Source: Oscheius sp. JU75
Taxonomy: Eukaryota; Nematoda; Chromadorea; Rhabditida; Rhabditidae
Length of the DNA: 64,000 bases
Reading direction: 5' to 3'
Assembly: GCA_037178855.1 (NCBI GenBank)
Contig: JASJZC010000002.1
Location: 8,134,501 to 8,198,500, forward strand
Shown: positions 25,348 to 37,808 of the stretch, piece after piece
Layout of the letters: the number at the start of each line of letters is the position of its first letter
Numbering within the stretch: position 1 is the first letter of the stretch
The notes under the pieces: model-generated
Seen by the model: the letters and a program-made list of their open reading frames with translations, nothing else
Told to the model about the DNA's origin: nothing
Databases searched by the model: none
Position numbers and translations under genes: made by a program

Positions 25348-28232
25348 GGCGGTTGGAAAAGGTTGAAAGTTTCTGAAAACCACTCAAGTTGATAAATTGT
25401 CCAAACAAGAGAACTCGATAAAAGTGTATAGGAATAAGAAAAGGGAGGTGATGGAAGCGAGAGGGCAGCGCACGTGTACATCTGTGTCTCATTTTTTGCT
25501 CGTCTCGGTCCGCCCCTGTAAGCGGATTTTTCTCGAAGGAGAAGACGTTTTGATTAATCGGCAACTGTATAATAGCCAATATGGGAGTGAGAGACAAAGA
25601 GAGAGGCGCCTTGTTTACAGACATGGGTGATAATGCGTTGGTGATTGATCCGCAACGGATACCCGAGCTTTCTGTCCCTGTCTCTGTCACTTTCACGAAA
25701 TAGTCTACAAGAGAGAGAAAAACCTGGAGAAAAAAGTTTACTGCCGGATGGGGAAGGCGCCTCTTTTATGTGTTTGTTTCGTCAACAAAAATGGACGGAA
25801 TTTTGTACTCCTCCCACAAAGGACTAGCGCAAAGATGCGGCGCTAAACAGAGGTAAGTTTCGACGAACCGGTCTCAAGGATTCTCGCTCTCGTAATAGTA
25901 AATTCACTCGTTGGGCTGAGTGAGAGAGTGAGAGAGTTTCAATGGGTCTCTGGCTAGGCAAACATACACACGAAAACAGGGGCGAGATAGAGGGAGGGAG
26001 AGAGTTGTTTACTAGTTGGCTCAAAGGAGAGAGGAAGAGAGACAAGGAGCGTGTGTATGTTTACGCAGAAGAGGGAGAGCGAAAGATTAGAAAAACAGTT
26101 TGAAAACAAAATAATTACTCCCTATTTTTGTTTTTGAGTTCCCTGGGAAAGGGACAGAGGTTTGAAAAATTCATAAACTTGGTCGCTTGATCCGTCAAAA
26201 TCATGTTCTGCAAAGTTGTAGAGCAGGTTAAGCTCTACAACTTGGCATGCTTTCAAATCGAGTAGATTTTGATCTGGGATACAACTTTGTAGTACACAAA
26301 AAAGCTTAAAATGCTATGTTAAACCTTAAATGATATTTTTATAGGGCAAATGACTAGAAGTCTGATCATTTCGGCTTGTTATGATCCTTTATAAACCCCA
26401 TATGTTTATCTTATCTTTCGCAATATCCCGCTTAGGGAAAACAACAGTACAGAAGAGCGAATTTTTCTACTAGAGGCGAGGCTGACTCATAGTCGGAGGC
26501 GCGCCCGCAACTGACTCAAGCTGTTGTTGTTCTTCGGGCACCAGCGCGGCAGAAGAAATTTTGGAAAGAAACGAGCACACAGTGGAATGGCAGTGATTCA
26601 CAGCTACTATCAAATGGAATTGGATGGAAGGAAGGAATGATGGGATGGATCGGCCGTATTAGGAGAACAGAGAAACTGTCTCTGTCACTCTCTCTATCTT
26701 TGAAACAGTCAGTCTGTATAACTATAAGAGTCATTGTCATAGTACTATGTACTGTCTCTTTCTGTCCTCGACTACTTTCTGTTCCATGCTTATGTGCTAT
26801 TCTAAGTAACTCTCACCCTGTCTCTCACACCGTCAGTTTCTGCAATACTCTCACTGTCACTGTTCCTACTCTCTAACAGTAGCTACTAGTAATTATGACT
26901 ACCTCTCTCTCTGTCTGTTCCCATTTCCCAGCTCACTGTCACTCTCTGACTGTCCCTGTCTCAAAAGCTCTTACACTCTGCGACTTTGCCCCCATGGTAA
27001 AATGTCCCTCTCCAAAACTTCTGCTGACTCAGCAAAATTTTTCGTTCTACCTGTCTCTGTCTCTTTCCCGGCAGAAAGTCATGTTGACTCAATTGATTCC
27101 AGCTCTAAATCCAAACACACATACATACTTTTAATCTTCCTCTCTATTGAAACTTTTCATTCCCACATTCCCGAACGTTCTCTGTCCAAACTTGATGTCT
27201 GAACAAGAAGGAAAAGTTTGCAGCTATGGCAACGGATAGATACGATTCGGGCTGAAGATTGCAGCAGGTAAAAAAGAGTTGTTTGCGTCAAGAAACGTGC
27301 GAAATTGAAAGAGGAGAGATTGAAAGAATGAGAGAGGGAAACGGCCAAGGGACAACAAAATGCGGGTTTCGAGGGTTCTTTACTACCCCGGCTTGTCTCT
27401 CTTGTTTACAGCCGGAGGCCGTTGAGAGTTCGAGAAGCTTTTTTGTTGTCTGCTCGAAATTATTATATGTTGTCGATTTGCAAGCGTTTTTCTACCAATT
27501 TTTCGTGATTTTAAAGCCGCTAACAATTCCAAAGGCCCGCATAAATGTTAGAGCATGGTCCTTTTGATATAGGGACAAAAAATTGACAGATAGCTGAAGA
27601 AAAACAGGCTAAAAAGCTGAATTGTTGTTTACTTGCCGGTTTTTTTTCCGTCGCAACGAATACGCCGTACGTAAGTTGTTACAGTAAACTAAAAATACGT
27701 TCGAAAATGCTTTTCATGGAACAAAGAGACATTACTGTGCCGCGGCAGGAGGGAGACATGTAGAATCGGGCAGCACACAAACAGAGGCGCTATTTTTTTT
27801 CCTCCGCCAGCCAACTTCAAGGACTAAGGGGCGTAGAGGCGTGTTTACTCGATGGGTTAAAATGAGAAGGAGAGAGAGAAGGCGGAGAGACAGATTTCCT
27901 GTGTCTAAAGGGCCTGTTGTCCTTTCTCTCCCCCATGGTTCAAGGAATCGAAGGCCGTTCGGGGTCGTTTAGTCCCCCCGCTCACAACAAAATCAATAAC
28001 AGGCAACACAACATGTCAAGGAGTAAACAAGAGCCCGGAAATGGCCGATCTTCATCAAAATTTGTTGAAAAAATTCGGAAAATGAGTCTTTTCCCCAAGA
28101 TTTCGTCGAACTTTTGATATGACCCGTTCGGGAGATGGAAGTTTGGGCCCTGCACGTTATTTCACGGAGTAGAGCCTTGAAAAGGGTCAAGTTTATGAAT
28201 TTTCAGAATATACAAACGGCTGTGGACGTCTA
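25348..28232. other. 2.9-kb region without a recognised gene
   Basis: Probable galectin promoter and spacer. It holds purine- and pyrimidine-rich tracts (25915-26050 GAGAGAG; 26670-27080 CTGTCTCT/CTGTCAC), one palindrome copy and no convincing exon. Confidence 0.5.
26203..26250. repeat. Dispersed ~50-bp palindrome, copy 4
   Basis: ATGTTCTGCAAAGTTGTAGA pairs with CTCTACAACTTGGCATGC. An extra half-copy (ACAACTTTGTAGTACA) follows near 26281. Confidence 0.8.
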
Positions 28233-29402
28233 TTACTCGGAGATCTCAATTTCGTCGTCTTCTGTATCGGCTTTTGGCGACGGCGACCGTGAAAATGGAG
28301 TTCGACGGCTCGAAGAGGAACGGGACCGGGTGCGGCTGGACGATGAGCCTGAACCGAAAAATATTTTTATTCCGAATCGCAAATTCCCGAAACCAGTACC
28401 AGGGTCGATCCCTCCGGTTTCAGCCGCTTTCAGGTACTGAAGCACACTCACAAATGACCAAAATTTAAAACTACCTCTTACTACTTTAGAAAGCCTTTCT
28501 CTCGAAATCTTTGCGTAACTTTCACGTTTTTTGGTCCGAAACCCTGACAAAAGAGCCAAGTCTAGCCTTCTAATGGAGGTTAGGAGTACTTTGTAAGCTG
28601 AGAAATCAACTTCTGGCAGGATACACAACAAAAATGTGGGGAAATCTTGACAAAATCGCAGAAAGTAATAAAGGTCTGAACAACTTTTAATGTTCTGGAG
28701 CGGTGAAACTGGTCACAACACTACAATTTTGGCTGGGCAGCTATTGTTTGACTATTGAAACAGGTATAGAGCCTTCATTCTCCCTAGAGATCAGCACTAT
28801 TAGGTCGTCCCGTAAATTTTCTATAGCTGGATCGGAACCCTGGTCTTTCGGCTCATAATTTGCAGAAATCCACTAGGCCACCAGGACATTTTAAGGTTCT
28901 ACTTTCAAACCAAAAAACAAGAAAAGTTACCTGGATCTCTTTCCCGCTCTCTCGGCGACTCTGACCTCTCACTGTAATCATCCTCTTCCTGCTCATGCCT
29001 CAAATGTTCTGATTCGCTCTCGGAGCTCGAACTTGCCGGTATTTCGTCACCTAAACTGGCTTTTTGCTACAAAAAATGATTTAAATACCATCCAAAATCG
29101 AGCCAATTCTGCGTCGAGACATGCCTTCCAGCTCCTCCTTTACCAATTTGATCACTTCTTCCTTGGAACGGGTCTAAAACCGTAAAATCCAGAAAGAAAA
29201 GCACTTTTAGATAGGAGGGCAGCATTCCGACCACGAGGTCCCAGCTCAGGGCTGAAACTGCAGCCTCGGCTAGGGATTCCGACTGTCCGATCAGACTTTC
29301 CAATGGGATTCGCTCGTGGTGAAGACGCTTCTCGGCCGGGAAGTCGTAAGAGTCACTGCGACGCTTGGAGCTCTCGGAATACTTTCGCTCACCGCCGCCC
29401 AT
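28233..29402 (-). CDS. CAAP1-like protein (caspase activity and apoptosis inhibitor 1 family)
   Basis: A 175-residue protein from four exons: 29205-29402, 29089-29173, 28931-29059 and 28233-28348. Residues ~45-95 read WDLVVGMLPSYLKTRSKEEV, then KLVKEELEGMSRRRIGSILD. This parallels the human CAAP1 core (MLPxxLKxxSxEExxxLxxExLExxSxxxIxxIL). The N-terminus is charged. The C-terminal half is an acidic Ser/Glu tract followed by an Arg/Ser-rich tail (SSSSRTRSRSSSSRR) with a final acidic run EDDEIEISE, a look shared with SR-type nuclear proteins. Intron 3 carries a tRNA-like module on the coding strand. Family assignment rests on one ~50-residue block, so it is moderate. Confidence 0.65.
28824..28886 (-). 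repeat. tRNA-like A/B-box module in an intron
   Basis: On the minus strand CTGGTGGCCTAGTGGATTT (A-box-like) precedes CCAGGGTTCCGATCCAGC (B-box). It is in the sense orientation of the host intron. Confidence 0.6.
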
Positions 29403-30080
29403 TCTGTCCTGAAAGAGAAATTGTTGATTTTGGTCGAGTGACGAGCATTTTAAACGGAGAATGGTTAGGAGACAATAAAAGGAGTATCCCTCACAAAGTT
29501 AGCAGAGAGCTATTGCAAAAAGAAAAACATTCCCATGTATCCAGTGAAGCTGAGCTGATTCAACCCTTCTGCGGAGCCGAGAATAAGGCAAACAGCTCGT
29601 GTTTTGTTTTAACGAAATGTAGCTTTTCTGCAGCAAAAAAAACCAGGGGACTGAGTGCTCATATTCAAACTACATGCCGTGCAGGAGAACTCTACGCTGT
29701 TTTCAGAGCCTGAGAGAACGTAAGAACATCAAACTCGTCTCCCGCAGTCAAAAAATACAGCCAGAGGTAGAAAGATGGTCATACAAAGGAATATGTCTGG
29801 GCAGAGAGAATAAGTCAGAGGGATAAGTGTTCGCGTCGGCTAGGCCTGCATGCAAAAGTCGCCCTGACCTGGCCAGATTTGCGATCCGCGCACGAACCCC
29901 AATGTTCCCTTCCAGCAATATGCGCTGCTGCCGGAATAGCTATTCAAGGATTCGAAGGCATTCCCCATCCTCAAACAACCTGAAACAGTCAAAACGATGG
30001 AGATTTAGTAGCCGACAAAGTAACAACAACATACAACGAGAAGGATGGAAAATCAACAAAGTATATGCGATAACAGGAGA
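29403..30080. other. Spacer between fibrillarin and CAAP1-like genes
   Basis: About 680 bases between two minus-strand genes. No exon or RNA gene recognised. Confidence 0.5.
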
Positions 30081-31230
30081 TTATTTGCCGCCCTTCTTTT
30101 GAGTTCTGTAGGTTGCGACGACGACGGCATGATCACGTTCGTAGGGCTCCAAGGTGACCTGCTCGCGCGGCTTGAACTTTTCCTCTTTCAGCTTATTGAC
30201 CTCGCCGGCAAAGACAGCCTCGGGTTCTGCGGTGGAGTCGACACAGTTGGCCTTGATGGAAATGACGGCGTGTCCTTCGTTCTTGAGGAAGTTGTGAGCA
30301 TTGAGGGCGACGATACGAGCCTGATCGGGCTGAGCCACATCGGCGAAGATGGTATCGACCATTCCTGTAAGATTTTACGTTTTTTTGCGGGGTAGAAAAG
30401 TTGGACTAACCGACAAGCATTCTGTATTTGTGAGGATGTCTGGCATCTTCGACGATGGGGACAATATTCGGCCTCTTCTTCGCGACATTGAGGAGATCAC
30501 GTCCGGAACGATGAGAGAACTCGACGGCGTAGACGATGCCCTCAGGGCCGACGAGATCAGAACAGTGAGATACGGTTGTGCCGGAGGCGGCTCCGAGGTA
30601 GAGCAGCTTGCTTCCGGGCTCAATGTGGACCTGCTCGAGACCACCCATCATGGCTGCGGCGAGCTTAGAGCGGAACGGATTCCAGACTCTGTATTCCACG
30701 GCGGTGCCGGCGTCGTTGTTCACGCTGACTCTCTTTTCTCCGTACACGCTCTCTCCGGGAACCATGTTGATTGTGGCGAGGGCATCCTCCTTGCCCTTCA
30801 CGATGAAGACTCCTAAAATTTGGCATTAGAAGCATTGTTTTAACAGGAACTGACCCTTATAACGGTGAGGCTCGACAATGACCGTCTTTCCTCCTCTCAT
30901 ACCTCCACCACCGCGAGGAGATCCACGTCCGCCACGGGGAGAGCCTCTTGGTGATCCACTAAACATCCTATATTCGAAAACAAGAAAAGAAACGTACCGT
31001 CCGAATCCACGGTCTCCTCCACGTCCGCGGAATCCGCCGCGGTCGCCTCCGAAACCGCCACGGCCTCCACGATCGCCGCCTCCGAATCCTCCGCGACCAC
31101 CACGGAATCCACCACGTCCACCTCCACGATCACCGCCGCCGTAACCGCCACGACCTCCGCGGTCGCCACCGCCTCTTCCACCACGGAATCCTCCGCCGCC
31201 GCCTCGGGGACTGAATTCTGGACGACCCAT
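30081..31230 (-). CDS. fib-1: Fibrillarin, nucleolar 2'-O-methyltransferase
   Basis: Catalytic subunit of box C/D snoRNPs that methylates rRNA ribose in the nucleolus. Four exons (30998-31230, 30855-30967, 30411-30812, 30081-30364) give 343 residues. The first ~100 residues are a GAR domain of RGG/GGFRGG repeats, then EPHRYKG, the conserved [13 protein letters not shown], the SAM-binding fold ([29 protein letters not shown]) and [16 protein letters not shown]. All match fibrillarin positions and spacing; the length is close to the C. elegans protein. The antisense strand of the GAR exon is open by composition only. Confidence 0.97.
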
Positions 31231-31995
31231 GTCGAACTGGAAAAGAATTGTGTAAAAATCGAAGAGCAGGAGAGAGAGAAGAAATAAGCAGGCTTTATCG
31301 ATTTACAGCCATAAAATATAGCATTCTAGGACAAAAGTAGGGAATTTTTGAAGCAAATTTTTGGGAGCCGTTTCGCCCATTTTTCCTGATTTTCAAACAA
31401 AATACCGAAGCCAACACTGTCAGCAAGCCAGCAGGAGAGGTTTTACACAAGAAATTAGCGAAAAATGTGGGTAGGGGAAGGCTTTGAGCATTTACGAAGA
31501 GTTTCGTTGAAAAAAAGTGGAAAAGGCATGGAATTCTATGGCGTTCTTAATTTCAGGGGTTTCCACACCAGTTTCTACAAATTTTCCAGGTCAAAAGCAA
31601 CATTTTCCAGCCAAAATCAGCGTAAAATCGATGGGAAACAATAAGGAAAATTCAAACGCAAGACAAAAAACGGGGAGACGCGAAAGCTCAGAATCGAGGT
31701 GTACGAGAAGGTGTACGGGTTACGGTACATCGACCGAGCAGATTTACCGCGCAGTTCAAATAAATTTATTGGGGTTATCATAAGAGCGTCTGAAATGAAA
31801 AATATTGTTTTTATCGTGATTTTTGCAGTAAGTTTTCTGGAAAGGTGTTGAGAATAGTGAAAAGTAACTTAGAAAAAATGTGTAGAGCGAGAAATGTTGT
31901 AATTGAGATGGATATTGGCAGAAAACCAGAAATTTTAAGAGCTCCCTTGCGTAATCCTCACTTTTCGGTACAATAATGCATTTATGTCCTTTACG

Positions 31996-32046
31996 ATGTC
32001 CTGCAAAGTTGTAGCGCAGAATAAAGGTTACAACGTTTTAGAGCAT
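31996..32046. repeat. Dispersed ~50-bp palindrome, copy 5
   Basis: ATGTCCTGCAAAGTTGTAGC pairs imperfectly with GGTTACAACGTTTTAGAGCAT. Confidence 0.75.
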
Positions 32047-33408
32047 CACACCTTTAGGAAATGACTTCATGACACAGAAAAATGCTATCAAAATGGACCG
32101 TTAGAGAGAGCTACAGTTCAAAACCAGTAGATTGCCTTCAAAGCAGGGTCATACTCATGTTTCAACCCCCTTTCCCTATCTCCAACCAAATTACACCATT
32201 TTGGACTCTGACTAAGAGGAAACCCACTATTTACCTGGATAGAATTTCAGTCAATTGTAGCGGAATTAGGTCATACTGATCCAGAAATGTTTGCATTTTT
32301 CCCAATGAATGTCACTCTGAAGGTGGGTGATGTCACTTAGTATAGGTCCCTTTCGAAACATGACTTCTGACTATGTTATATCACAGTTCTCGGAGCCAAC
32401 AACATGCCTCTAACTGCGACTTTTTCCATTAGCATTAATGGGCAACTGCGTCGATTCGAGCAGCTTGTGATCTCCGGGAGGACGAATGAGGAAACCGGAA
32501 GGGTCAGAACAGGAAGTTGATAAGGAGACAGTGACAGGGAGAGAGACTGACCGCTCTTCCAGAAGCTTCCCTCCCTCGTCACCGCTCCGAGTATTCGTCC
32601 TCCCCCTCTTTCCAATTGCTTTTCCAGCTTGACACCTTACGCACACCCAAATAGCCTCACTCTTTCTCTTCCCCCTTTCCCTTCCCCGCCTCGTCCTTTT
32701 TGGCTTTCGGTTGACAGGTAATTCGAGCCTTACACCTGGCTGATCTCAAATAGCCAGCAAAAGAGGAGGAGACCCTATTTCAAAAAGGTCACTGATGACA
32801 ATTGAGAGAGATTTTCAGCCTCATTAAAACGGCAAGGGTATACGGTATCTGAAAATAGATACCCATGTCTTTTGGTCACTAGACTATAACGACCGGTCGT
32901 TCATAACAAATGCATCTGAGGTCGGGTGAAGTTCTTTTTTCCAGATTTTCTAGCACTTCAGTGTCCCTAAAGAGTACAGTAGTTTTTGTCTGTCTCTGTC
33001 TCTGCCTCTATCTCAACACCCAGGAGGTCAAAGAACCAACTCATCCCGACAATGGACTGGCTAATGTTTGATATGTCGCAGCTCCTTTTGATGACCTGAC
33101 GTAAAAAGACTCTCCCTCTCTCCTGTGTCGCAGAATCCTTTAGTAGGCTCTAATTCATTGCTTCTAGTAAAAGCTTCGTGACTTTGTGTGTTTGACTCCG
33201 CTGTCGAGAGAGACCTCGTTTATTGCTTCTAATCAGCCCCGCGTACAAGTCGTTAATATAGCAAAATGAGAGAAAAAGCAGTTCCAGACGCTCGGCTAAC
33301 TTGATTGAACTAGAGTCCGTATTCGGACAAGCCTTTATCGAAAGGCTCAGGCTGTTATCTTTTTTTAAGGCCTGGTTTTGGGTCCAAAAACCCACTTCCA
33401 GGTCTCGT

Positions 33409-33460
33409 AATGCTCTGAAAAGTTGAAGAGCAGACCAAAAGCTACAACTTTCCAGAACAT
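33409..33460. repeat. Dispersed ~50-bp palindrome, copy 6
   Basis: AATGCTCTGAAAAGTTGAAG pairs with GCTACAACTTTCCAGAACAT. A tRNA-like A-box follows ~180 bases downstream, as at copies 7 and 11. Confidence 0.8.
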
Positions 33461-33574
33461 CATCAGATCTGAATATGTCTTCGTGGGTCCGAAAAAAAAT
33501 ATGACAAAGTGACTGAAATCGAATACGTTAAATTAAATTTGAATCCAACATGCAGAAATTGCCGTTCAGCTTCG

Positions 33575-33870
33575 CCCCACTGGCGCAGGCGGTAAAAATG
33601 CCGATTGCAGTCCAGAAGACCGGGGCTCGATCCCCGTATATAGTCCGTTTCCTACGGAATAGCGGCATCTCAGTTTGAACGTCCGAAGCTCAGCGTTTGC
33701 GCGCGAAGAGGGAATTTTCCCAGCATCTTTTTACTATTCTGCTAGTGTTATCGTATTCTAGGCATGTGAAAACCTAGTTGTCACCAAAATTATGTGAAAA
33801 CCTCAAGATTTACGCGAACCGAGCTTCAAACGGCTATTTTCCAGCAGACCATAAGGAACTCGTTTTTGTT
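33575..33870 (+). repeat. tRNA-like module plus one arm of the 0.5-kb foldback family
   Basis: CACTGGCGCAGGCGGTAAAAATG (A-box) and ACCGGGGCTCGATCCCCG (T-arm with B-box, 33620-33637) form the best tRNA-like module in the window. It is followed by ATATAGTCCGTTTCC..., GCGTTTGCGCGCGAA and ATTCTAGGCATG, the same order as the left arms of the 37.3- and 48.2-kb foldbacks. No inverted right arm is visible, so this is a half element. Confidence 0.75.
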
Positions 33871-34977
33871 GCAAACCATTTTTAGACTGTTTCGCTGACG
33901 TTAGGGTCCATTTTTGATTCACCATTTAGCGCTTCTTGTCCCATTTCACCTGCTCTAGGCCTAAAAATTGACGTTTTACACGAACACTCCAGATGAATTA
34001 TGTCCTTTTGGAGGCATCTTGGAAACCATGGTACCTGGTCTTTTTTCTTCTGGAATACATTGCCACATCATGTGACTCACTGTTCCTCTTCCTTTCTGTC
34101 CCTGTCTCTATATCTCCCTGTTTCTCTGTCTCTTTCCCTGACTCTGAATTGTTTTGCCTACGCAACAGCTTTGATGGCCGTTGGCGTTAATTCGTCCGAA
34201 TACTCTAACAGCCTCCTAGTGTCAAAGACACATACTTCCTCTTCTTTTATCTCTGTCTCTCCTGCTTCCAGAAGCCATTGTAATAGAAAGTGGCTTGAAA
34301 TTGAGGGTGTGTGATCGTTGATTCAATAGTTGTAATTCAAGGAGTGCAGGTGATTATATTTACCGACTAGACCTGAATGGGATCTAATTCTTCCTAGAGC
34401 TACTGAAGTGCTCAACCATGTGATAGAGACCCTTTACGTTTTCTCAGAATCTCTAGTACAGCAATTCATCCTCCTTCTCTTCCCTGTCAACACCGTTAGA
34501 GATGCATTGTTCCATCCAATCCCATCTCTCAATGCCTCCTGGATTCTCCCTCCCTGAAAAAAGCCCTGATGTCATCTCCAAGTCTTGATCTGCACCTGGC
34601 CTGCCACCCACAATGACGTGTCCACATCATATTTTCCGACCCAGTAGATCCCGCAGACCATACATAGTTGATTTGATCTTCTGCTGTCTCTCTGTGTTTC
34701 TGTCTCTCTGCTCAGTTCAGTCCAGTGACCCGATTGAATTTTCAACTCCTAGGTCTTCTATTGACGTGTTTACGTTTCTTAACGATGATTTCTGATTTGG
34801 GGATAGAGAGACAGTCAAAACCAATTAGTGATGGACAGAGCACGACTTTGTGATTCTCATAGGGCTTCTGGACTAGGCTTTGAGCACCTATTCACAGATT
34901 TATCAAAAAGAGACAGAGAGACAGAGAGATAGAGAGATAAAGACACAGAGAGTCAGAGAGACAGAAATTTTGTTTAC

Positions 34978-35093
34978 CGTTTCCACCCTTGGGAATCTGG
35001 CTATATGTAGCAACAACATCGTCATGGGAATGTATTCTTTGTAGTATATTTTACAAGATAGATGTATGAAATGTGCTGGGACGTTTTTTGACC
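34978..35093 (-). CDS. Orphan exon candidate
   Basis: Flanked by an AATTTTTAG acceptor and a GTAAAC donor on the minus strand. It encodes KNVPAHFIHLSCKIYYKEYI followed by a hydrophobic stretch (PMTMLLLHIARFPRV). It looks coding by composition but I cannot join it to neighbours or name the protein. Confidence 0.25.
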
Positions 35094-35419
35094 CTAAAAA
35101 TTCGGTTGGCTTGCTCGAGCATGTTCCTTCCTCGCCCACCTCTCACCCTACCCCTGCATGCTCATTCTCCTTCCTGTCAACTCCTGGATGTCTCTCGGAT
35201 TCATGCAATTATGGAAATCACACCTCCACTCTTTTCTCTCTCGCATTCCTGTAGATGACGTACCGGAGGGGGCGGTGCTCGGAGAGCCCGCCCCTTTTTG
35301 AGGACACATACTGCTTCAAGTCGGTTCACCACCACCTACCATTGTCTTTACTAGGTTGCTAATTTTTTGTCTCTCTTACTCTCTGTCACTCTGTCTCTGG
35401 TCTCCCTATCTTTCTGTGT

Positions 35420-35782
35420 CTCTGTCTCTTCATACTCAAAAGGAACCAAGGTGGCCTGCAATTTGTCCGGAAGTCTGAATCGGAACTGAAATATTTGAGA
35501 CGCCGAATGCAAAAAGTAGGTGGCCAGTTCCGGCCACATGTCCTGCTGCTTTTTGTACTCTTTCTGAGGGTGTTGTGTATCTGGCCAAAACTTCCTGGGT
35601 CCCCCATTGAAGTAATCGTTTTGTTTTAAAGATTGTCTCCGAACGTCATAGCTAGCACATGTACACATCAGACTTCGGTTCAAATCTTTCGAAAAGGCTT
35701 CACCTTGAAGTCATTGAGAGGTGGGCGTTTCGTTTTTATCCCGACTTCCTGATGCTGGTCGTATAACTTTTTGATGGCCACT
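35420..35782 (-). CDS. Orphan exon candidates, unknown protein
   Basis: Exon 35704-35782 (CTGATTAG acceptor, GTGAAG donor) encodes RVAIKKLYDQHQEVGIKTKR and ends LNDFK. About 100 bases on, an open segment (~35420-35590) encodes QKEYKKQQDMWPELATYFLH followed by IFQFRFRLPDKLQATLVPFE. Composition and splice sites suggest real exons of a minus-strand gene. No family was recognised. Confidence 0.3.
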
Positions 35783-37112
35783 CTAATCAGAGGAAGGGAC
35801 CCTTCCTTCAATTAGAGGACTAGACTTTTGGTAGTTGAACCATGTCAAAGTTCAAAGAGGCAGAGACTATGCCGAGAAACCAGGGTACAGAGAGACAGAG
35901 CGACAAAGAGATAGAGAGGCGGAAAGACAGTGACGATAAAGGTGAAAGTCCATGCTCCTTTTTTGGTAGAAGCCCCTTGACAACTGTAGCTAAGTCCTAC
36001 TTTTTTTGCTGGAATAGGAATGCTTCCCTGCAAGGAACCCCCTTCGAAACATTTCCGCAACCCCTTCAGATGTAGTCTTGTCAAACGAAGTTAGTCTTTG
36101 ACACGTGTCTATAAAATATTCTGAGCATGTTGGGGTCTATTCTTCCAAAAAAGAGACAGAGACTCTCTCTCTTTCGGTAATTTACCAACTCAACGATCAC
36201 TGCTGCCAAAAGTGCGTTTCCAGCAAGCGCTAATCTGATTCGGAGACTTCAAAGGACTTCCTATACGTCAAGTTCCTCTTCTCCAACTTGTTAGAGTAGT
36301 TCTCTGTCTGTCTCTCAGTCTCTCTGTTTTCTTGCCCTATTCTCCGAACCTGAACTCCCTGGACGCCCATTGAATTTGCTAGTATGTCCTCAGTTTTTTC
36401 ATGAACCAAAGACAGAAAGATAGAAAGCTTGCCATGATTGTTTACATGCGTGGGGAAGCCTCAATTCTTCTCGAGGAAGCCAGAGACTTTTTCAACGGAA
36501 AACAAGAAAATTGGAGCTTAGGATGTTTTGATTCTCAAATAGGTACCTCCCTCAGGCTCGCACGTCATACCACTTTCCGCATGTACTTTCTTTATTCAAC
36601 AAGCACCTGTTGATCGTTGGTCCGAGCCATTTTGACTCTTTTTATACTCCCTTCTCGAACTGCCACCCGTGCAGAACTTTTCTTTGAAGGACAGACTTCC
36701 TGCTCTCCTATGCATCAGCGTCACTGATTTTTGGAAAAACGGACAAAGAGAGAGCACTTTTGTTCTCTGTCTCTATACCTTTCTCTCTAGCTCGAACTAC
36801 CGTCAATTTGTATCCAATGACCTCTCTTTTTCTTCGACCCCATTGACAATTTTCATCTCTATTCTGCTCGGACAAATCCCACCTCGTCTTGCAATTAGAG
36901 CCCCTATGTTGACTTTTCCGTTCAGAGCGCGAGCAGATTTAGACTTTTTGCAGAAATTAGACACCTTCACTTTGAATTCGCCTGATTTTTTGCCATCAAT
37001 TAGTATCATAAAGGGTAGGATGCTTTGGAAAGCACTCCTTTTCAAATAGCAACCCATAGCATCTTACTGACCCACTTTTTTTTTTGGCTTCAGACGACAA
37101 TTTCAGGCTTTG

Positions 37113-37164
37113 CGCTGTTTTGCAAAGGTGTAGAGCAGATCAAAAGCTACAACTTTACAGAACA
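37113..37164. repeat. Dispersed ~50-bp palindrome, copy 7
   Basis: CTGTTTTGCAAAGGTGTAGA pairs with GCTACAACTTTACAGAACATC. The 37.3-kb foldback follows ~170 bases downstream. Confidence 0.8.
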
Positions 37165-37282
37165 TCGCTAAACTTAGGAATGTTGTCTTCAGTCAGAAAA
37201 CGTGGTCTACGAGGGTCACTGCCAGTTGTAACGGGTGCAAAAAGCTTATCAGGAGTACAAATTTAGGAGCCGCGCTTCCGCC

Positions 37283-37808
37283 CAGATGGCGCAGTCGGTA
37301 TAGTCTATTTCCAACGAAGAGCGGTAGTGAGCTAATTCTTTAAAGACGGAGTGTGCGAGAAAATTACAGTAACGCGGACTCAGGCTAGCAGCTTTTCGCT
37401 ATTTTAGCAAGTTTACAGGATTTTTTCATCTGTTTTGAGATTGGCATCGAATTCAGGACCCTAGAGAAACCTACTTGACAACAAATTCATAGAAAAATCA
37501 GCTTGAAAAAAAGCGTTAAACCCGAAAATGGGGCTCTGCTCCTCTATTTTGGCCATTTTCAACGTTTTTCTTGCAACTTCTTTCTTAAATTTGTTGTCAA
37601 GTAGACTGATGCATGCCTAAAATTTAATTACACGGTCAGAATGGGGAAAAAGTATGCGGAAAATGATGAAAATTCGATTAAGATTTAGAAATTTCCTTCT
37701 CGCGCGCAAACACTGCCACCAGCGTACAATTTCAGGTGCCGCTCTTCGTTGGAAACAGACTATAAGTGGTCCGACTGCGGTGCACACATCTCAGGTTCGA
37801 ATCCTGAG
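37283..37808. repeat. 0.5-kb foldback element with tRNA-like ends
   Basis: The left arm starts GGCGCAGTCGGTATAGTC (37289) and continues TTTCCAACGAAGAGCGG. The right arm (to ~37785) is its complement: CCGCTCTTCGTTGGAAACAGACTATA then GGTCCGACTGCGG. A B-box (CAGGTTCGAATCCTGAG) closes the right side at 37791-37808. Internally a second inverted pair (ACTTGACAACAAATT at ~37473 and AATTTGTTGTCAAGTAG at ~37590) nests inside. It is the same architecture as 48147-48705. Confidence 0.85.

Noticed and set aside
30878-31144. Long Pro/Arg-rich open frame antisense to fibrillarin exon 1
   Set aside because: It is the reverse-complement shadow of the GGC-rich RGG repeats. There is no splice or start context.
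33575-33640. tRNA gene at the best tRNA-like module
   Set aside because: The T-arm is good, but there is no 7-bp acceptor stem and no proper anticodon arm, and related degenerate copies occur throughout the window.
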